From Candidatus Neomicrothrix sp. UBA825 (GTDB lineage: Bacteria; Actinomycetota; Acidimicrobiia; Acidimicrobiales; UBA8592): 7,396 nt of DNA. The notes beneath the pieces are model-generated. The model was not told where the DNA came from. It was given only the letters and a program-made list of their open reading frames with translations, and searched no databases. Numbering within the stretch: position 1 is the first letter of the stretch; each line of letters opens with the position of its first letter. The stretch lies in NCBI GenBank assembly GCA_002295705.1, contig DBHP01000003.1:31658-39053 (forward strand), read 5' to 3'. The position numbers and the translations under genes are program-made. This document shows, in pieces, positions 3,830 to 7,396 of this stretch.

Positions 3830-6400
3830 ATGAAAGCCAGAGAACTCAGAAGCGCGTTTACTACTTTTTTTGAAAAACGAGGTCACGAGGTTGTGCCCTC
3901 TTCAAGTCTGATTCCACACGATGACACGATACTTTTCACCAATGCAGGAATGGTGCCTTTTAAAAACTATTTCCTAGGTATTGAAAATCCACCATACAAA
4001 CGTGCAACGACAGTGCAAAAGTGTGTTCGAGCTGGCGGTAAGCATAATGACTTAGATGAGGTTGGTCGAACGAGCAGGCATCTTACTTTCTTTGAAATGA
4101 TGGGAAATTTTAGCTTCGGTGATTATTTCAAGGAGGACGCAATCCCTTTGGCGTGGGAGTTTTTCACAAAAGTACTCCAACTAGACCCTGAAAGACTTTG
4201 GGTAACTGTTCATCATACAGATGATGAAGCTGCTCAGATTTGGGAAGAAAAAGTAGGTGTCCCTCCGGATCGTATACAGAGACTTGGTGAAGATAACTGG
4301 TGGCGAATGGCTGATACGGGACCCAATGGTCCCTGCTCTGAAATTTTTTGGGACAAGGGTGAGAAGTATGGACCGCCCGGTGGCCCTGAAAATCCTGCTT
4401 CCGATGAGCGATACGTTGAAATCTGGAATCTTGTTTTCATGCAATATGATCAGCAAGCTGATGGTGAGCAAATTCCGCTTCCGAAACCTTCAATTGATAC
4501 AGGGGCCGGATTAGAACGAGTTTTGTCTGTAATCCAAAATGTAGATGCTGTTTGGGAATTAGATGAGTTCCAAACGCTTCTTGAGGCTGCAGAAGCTATC
4601 ACAGGAGTGCCAAAAGAATACGATGATAGCGCTCTTGTCTCATTGCAAATTTTAGTCGATCATGCCAGATCCAGCAGCTTTTTGATTAGTGATGGAGTTA
4701 TCCCAAGTAACGAAGATAGAGGATATGTTTTGCGCCGAATCGTCCGTCGTGCCGTTCGGCATGCTTACATACTTGGGGTCGAAAAGCCGATCATGTCTGA
4801 CTTAGCTGATGCAGTAATAACACTCATGGACGATGCCTACCCAGACTTAGCGGAGAACAAAAATCTGATTAAAGATGCACTACAACGAGAAGAAGAGGGA
4901 TTTAGGAGAACACTCTCAGCTGGTATGAAGATTTTGGAGGGGCACCTATCACAAGTCAATGAGAATGAAGAATTAAGTGGAGAGGTTGCATTTCAATTAC
5001 ATGATACATACGGCTTCCCTATGGAATTAACTCAAGAAATCGCCGCAGAAAGAAAAATTCCGATAAATGTAGAGCAGTTCAATACCGAAATGGCTCTCCA
5101 AAGAGAGAGAGGAAAAGCAGATTCGTCGTTGAAAGGTAATGCAACTAATTTAAATTCCCAGCTTCAAAAAGCTATAGAAAAATTATCTGCTACGTCTTTC
5201 GAAGGCTATCACAAGCATGAAAGCATCTCAGAAGTCCTGTATCTGGATGGCGATTTTATAGTTCTCAATCAAACTCCCTTTTATGCTGAGGCTGGAGGAC
5301 AAGTTGGAGATACTGGTATCATCGAAAACGAAAATGGAACCCTAATAATCGGTAATACAACGGCTATGCCCAGCGGTCATTATTTGCACGCTATAGAACA
5401 GCTAACCGGCGTAATACAGATCGGCGACACCGTCACAGCAACGATTGATAGTAAGAGGCGGATAGAAATTCAGCGCCACCACACAGGGACTCATCTCTTG
5501 CATTGGGCGCTAAGAACAGTTTTAGGCGAGCACGTCAAACAACAGGGATCGTGGGTAGGTCCCGAGCGCCTACGTTTTGACTTCAGTCACTTTGCGCCAC
5601 TCACGAAAGAAGAGATTGAACAAATTGAAGATCTTGTGAATAAAGAAATCTTTTCAGGATCTAGTGTTGAAATTATTGAAACCACGATGGAAGATGCAAA
5701 AGAACAAGGGGCATTAGCTTTCTTTGGGGATAAGTATGGTGACGAAGTACGTGTTTTGAAAGCCGGCGAACATTCGGTTGAGCTATGCGGAGGAACACAT
5801 GTCGGCAATCTCAGCGATATCGGACCAATGAAGATAATCTCTGAAGGGTCAATCGGGTCGAATATCAGGCGCATTGAAGCAGTCTCGGGTCTTGGTACTA
5901 TCGGTCTTATTCGTGCTCAGCAGAACCTAATTGAAGGAGCCTCTATTGATCTTGGCGTTCCAGCATCAAATCTCATTGAAGGCGTGGCAAAGAAGAGCCG
6001 AGAAATAGACGAGCTAAAGAACGAGTTGACATCATTGCGCACATCACTTATCAAGAATTCACTTGACACCCTCCTCGGTCAAGCACAAGACGGAGTCATA
6101 GCTGAAGAGATTGACGGTGTCGGTCGGAATGATATGAGAGACTTAATTGGTTCCCTTTGTAGTAGTGCGGATATTAAAGCCGTGATTCTTGGAGTTGCTT
6201 TGGATAGTGGTGGGGTAGTACTAGCCGCAGGAGTCCCAGCTGGATCTGAACTTAACGCATCCGAACTCATAGCTGAATCCACAAAACTAATTAAAGGCGG
6301 TGGCGGTAAAGGTAAAGATTTTGCTATTGCAGGCGGAAAAGACAGATCTGCCTTGGAAAAAGCTATTCACTTAGCCCGACAAAAAGCGGAGTCAGGGTGA
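3830..6400 (+). CDS. alaS: Alanine--tRNA ligase (AlaRS) with editing domain
   Basis: This class II synthetase charges tRNA-Ala and clears mischarged Ser- and Gly-tRNA-Ala. The 856 residues are close to the usual bacterial length of about 870. The N-terminal catalytic domain shows LFTNAGMVPFKNYFLG (35-50), KCVRAGGKHNDLDEVG (64-79), motif 2 TFFEMMGNFSFGDYFK (86-101), and the motif-3-type segment SIDTGAGLERV (221-231). The tRNA-recognition helical region follows (about 250-440), with DHARSSSFLISDGVIPSN (277-294). The editing domain is complete: PFYAEAGGQVGDTG (483-496), the zinc-binding HxxxH (His551 and His555 in HHTGTHLLHWAL), and Cys653/His657 in ELCGGTHV. A coiled-coil-like linker (about 710-750) leads to the C-Ala domain ending in GGGGKGKDFAIAGGKD (823-838). 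Nothing is missing. The stop overlaps the ruvX GTG by 4 bases, making alaS the first gene of an alaS-ruvX-mltG operon, a typical actinobacterial arrangement. Confidence 0.97.
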   Translation: MKARELRSAFTTFFEKRGHEVVPSSSLIPHDDTILFTNAGMVPFKNYFLGIENPPYKRATTVQKCVRAGGKHNDLDEVGRTSRHLTFFEMMGNFSFGDYFKEDAIPLAWEFFTKVLQLDPERLWVTVHHTDDEAAQIWEEKVGVPPDRIQRLGEDNWWRMADTGPNGPCSEIFWDKGEKYGPPGGPENPASDERYVEIWNLVFMQYDQQADGEQIPLPKPSIDTGAGLERVLSVIQNVDAVWELDEFQTLLEAAEAITGVPKEYDDSALVSLQILVDHARSSSFLISDGVIPSNEDRGYVLRRIVRRAVRHAYILGVEKPIMSDLADAVITLMDDAYPDLAENKNLIKDALQREEEGFRRTLSAGMKILEGHLSQVNENEELSGEVAFQLHDTYGFPMELTQEIAAERKIPINVEQFNTEMALQRERGKADSSLKGNATNLNSQLQKAIEKLSATSFEGYHKHESISEVLYLDGDFIVLNQTPFYAEAGGQVGDTGIIENENGTLIIGNTTAMPSGHYLHAIEQLTGVIQIGDTVTATIDSKRRIEIQRHHTGTHLLHWALRTVLGEHVKQQGSWVGPERLRFDFSHFAPLTKEEIEQIEDLVNKEIFSGSSVEIIETTMEDAKEQGALAFFGDKYGDEVRVLKAGEHSVELCGGTHVGNLSDIGPMKIISEGSIGSNIRRIEAVSGLGTIGLIRAQQNLIEGASIDLGVPASNLIEGVAKKSREIDELKNELTSLRTSLIKNSLDTLLGQAQDGVIAEEIDGVGRNDMRDLIGSLCSSADIKAVILGVALDSGGVVLAAGVPAGSELNASELIAESTKLIKGGGGKGKDFAIAGGKDRSALEKAIHLARQKAESG

Positions 6401-6843
6401 GAGTTATTGGACTTGATTTAGGATCCAAAAGGATAGGGGTTGCGCTGAGTAACTCGGATCTAACAGTTGCTACGCCGTATGACGTAATCCAAAGAGCAGA
6501 CAAGGTAGAGAAGGACCATATTGCAATTCTAAATATTGCTGGCGAATGGGAAGTAAATAAAATTATCGTAGGCTTACCGATTTCATTAGACGGAACATTG
6601 GGAGCATCAGCCAAATCTGTCACCGATGAGATAGAAGAACTAAAGAGCGTAACGGACATACCAATTGAAACTCATGACGAGCGTTTCACTACTGTGACTG
6701 CTGAACAAATACTCCTTCGCCAAAATGTAAAGCGTGATAAGAAGAAGAGTGTTGTTGATAAAGTAGCCGCCGCAATAATCTTGCAGGGTTGGATCGATTC
6801 TTTCAACAATTCAAAAGATGTCAGATCCGGAACAATTACATGA
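6397..6843 (+). CDS. ruvX: Putative pre-16S rRNA nuclease / Holliday junction resolvase-like protein (RuvX/YqgF)
   Basis: The 148-residue RNase H-fold protein belongs to the YqgF family. In E. coli YqgF is needed for 5'-end maturation of 16S rRNA; the older resolvase name comes from structural similarity to RuvC. Family landmarks are GLDLGSKRIGVALS (5-18) with the metal-binding Asp6, VGLPISLDGT (58-67), DERFTTVTAEQIL (94-106), and KKKSVVDKVAAAIILQGWID (115-134) with Asp121. These three acidic positions are the expected active-site set. The start is a GTG at 6397, overlapping the alaS stop as GTGA, with GGAG at 6388-6391 as a Shine-Dalgarno 5 bases upstream. The end overlaps mltG by 4 bases (ATGA). 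The overlaps imply coupled translation. Confidence 0.95.
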   Translation: MRVIGLDLGSKRIGVALSNSDLTVATPYDVIQRADKVEKDHIAILNIAGEWEVNKIIVGLPISLDGTLGASAKSVTDEIEELKSVTDIPIETHDERFTTVTAEQILLRQNVKRDKKKSVVDKVAAAIILQGWIDSFNNSKDVRSGTIT

Positions 6844-7396
6844 GCGGGGATGACGAGGAATCAAAGCGCTTGGAAGCGGAAAAACAATCTGTGTATCCAG
6901 ACACCGACCCCGAAAGACTTGAAGAAGGAGAACTCGATGCACCATATGAGAACTTTTTCTTAGGGGCATATGAAGGAAGTAATGAAATTGCCCAAAGTGA
7001 CAACTCAAATTCAAAAGATATTTATCCTCAAGATCTACCACCCTGGTATGAAGATGAATACTACGATGATCGGGACTGGGAACGCCTCCCGAGAAGAACA
7101 AGCACAGCGATACGGTTCGGCATATTCATAGGTGTTCTGCTCATCCTTTCGCTAACAACCTACAGTTTTGTCAAAGGGTGGATTGACGATCAACTTGACC
7201 CACCGGGTGAACCAGGTGTAGCGGTAACTATTGAAATTCCTCAAGGGGCATCTGCGGATGATATTGCAAGAATCCTTGCCGATAATGATATTGTCGCCAA
7301 TGCAACTGTTTTTAGATATTACTTAAGGTTCAAAAGCGCCTCCGATTTCCAAGCAGGTATCTATACATTTCAGATAAATAGCTCAGCGTGGGATGT
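6840..7396 (+). CDS. mltG: Endolytic peptidoglycan transglycosylase MltG (YceG family), partial at 3' end
   Basis: MltG cleaves within nascent glycan strands at the outer face of the cytoplasmic membrane and is thought to set strand length. Only the first 185 codons lie in the window; the catalytic YceG domain with its glutamate is beyond the edge. Seen here are an acidic cytoplasmic tail (residues 1-85, about 26 Asp/Glu against 8 Lys/Arg, many Tyr), a basic turn (RLPRR, 82-86), a membrane helix (about 91-111), and the start of the LysM-like domain. The last reads VTIEIPQGASADDIARILADN (129-149), then a segment with FQAGIYTF (170-177), which matches the family's AG-Y hairpin. The ATG overlaps the ruvX stop (ATGA), with a weak GGA 8 bases upstream. 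Its position after alaS-ruvX, typically followed by aroE in Actinobacteria, agrees with the call. Confidence 0.9.
   Translation, partial: MSGDDEESKRLEAEKQSVYPDTDPERLEEGELDAPYENFFLGAYEGSNEIAQSDNSNSKDIYPQDLPPWYEDEYYDDRDWERLPRRTSTAIRFGIFIGVLLILSLTTYSFVKGWIDDQLDPPGEPGVAVTIEIPQGASADDIARILADNDIVANATVFRYYLRFKSASDFQAGIYTFQINSSAWD

Noticed and set aside
5587..5874. Minus-strand open frame within the alaS editing domain
   Set aside because: It overlaps the conserved zinc-site region of AlaRS in antisense and has no recognisable protein features.
7044..7055. PPWY (PPxY-type WW ligand) in the MltG tail
   Set aside because: WW-domain partners are a eukaryotic feature; four residues in a Pro/Tyr-containing disordered tail match by chance.

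Overview
This is a chromosomal housekeeping window dominated by translation genes, most likely from a low-to-mid-GC actinobacterium. GC is roughly 40-45% by eye. The aminoacyl-tRNA synthetase cluster hisS-aspS followed by alaS-ruvX-mltG is the classic actinobacterial gene order. The protein sequences (for example the HisRS segment around FRYEKPQAGRYRQF and the AspRS segment HLAFIDLRDHTGIIQCVVD) read like Acidimicrobiia relatives, so a marine Acidimicrobiia-type genome is my best guess. This lineage call comes from remembered family sequences, not from a search.

Layout. Positions 71-3084 hold hisS and aspS as a two-gene unit with a 4-base ATGA overlap. Converging on aspS, with one base between the stop codons, is a 77-codon minus-strand gene (3086-3319). 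It is essentially the bare C-terminal core domain of the cell-division protein SepF. A 155-bp divergent intergenic region (3320-3474) separates it from a small plus-strand gene (3475-3741) encoding an 88-residue single-pass membrane protein. After an 88-bp spacer with a palindrome, alaS (3830-6400), ruvX (6397-6843) and mltG (6840 to beyond the window end) follow as a tightly overlapping operon.

How the genes work together. HisRS, AspRS and AlaRS charge tRNAs. RuvX/YqgF acts in rRNA maturation. MltG cuts nascent peptidoglycan at the membrane, and the SepF-like protein is expected to touch FtsZ-dependent division. So the locus mixes translation genes with two envelope or division genes.

Regulation visible in the sequence. 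Three genes whose starts lack a convincing Shine-Dalgarno (hisS, the sepF-like gene, and the small membrane protein) each carry a TANNNT hexamer ending exactly 6 bases before the start codon. This is the geometry expected for leaderless mRNAs, which are common in Actinobacteria. The operon-internal genes aspS and ruvX, and also alaS, have recognisable Shine-Dalgarno-like sequences instead.

I see no mobile element, CRISPR array, tRNA, rRNA or phage gene. The items most worth a second look are the minimal SepF-like orphan, the shared leaderless-promoter geometry, and the palindrome in front of alaS.
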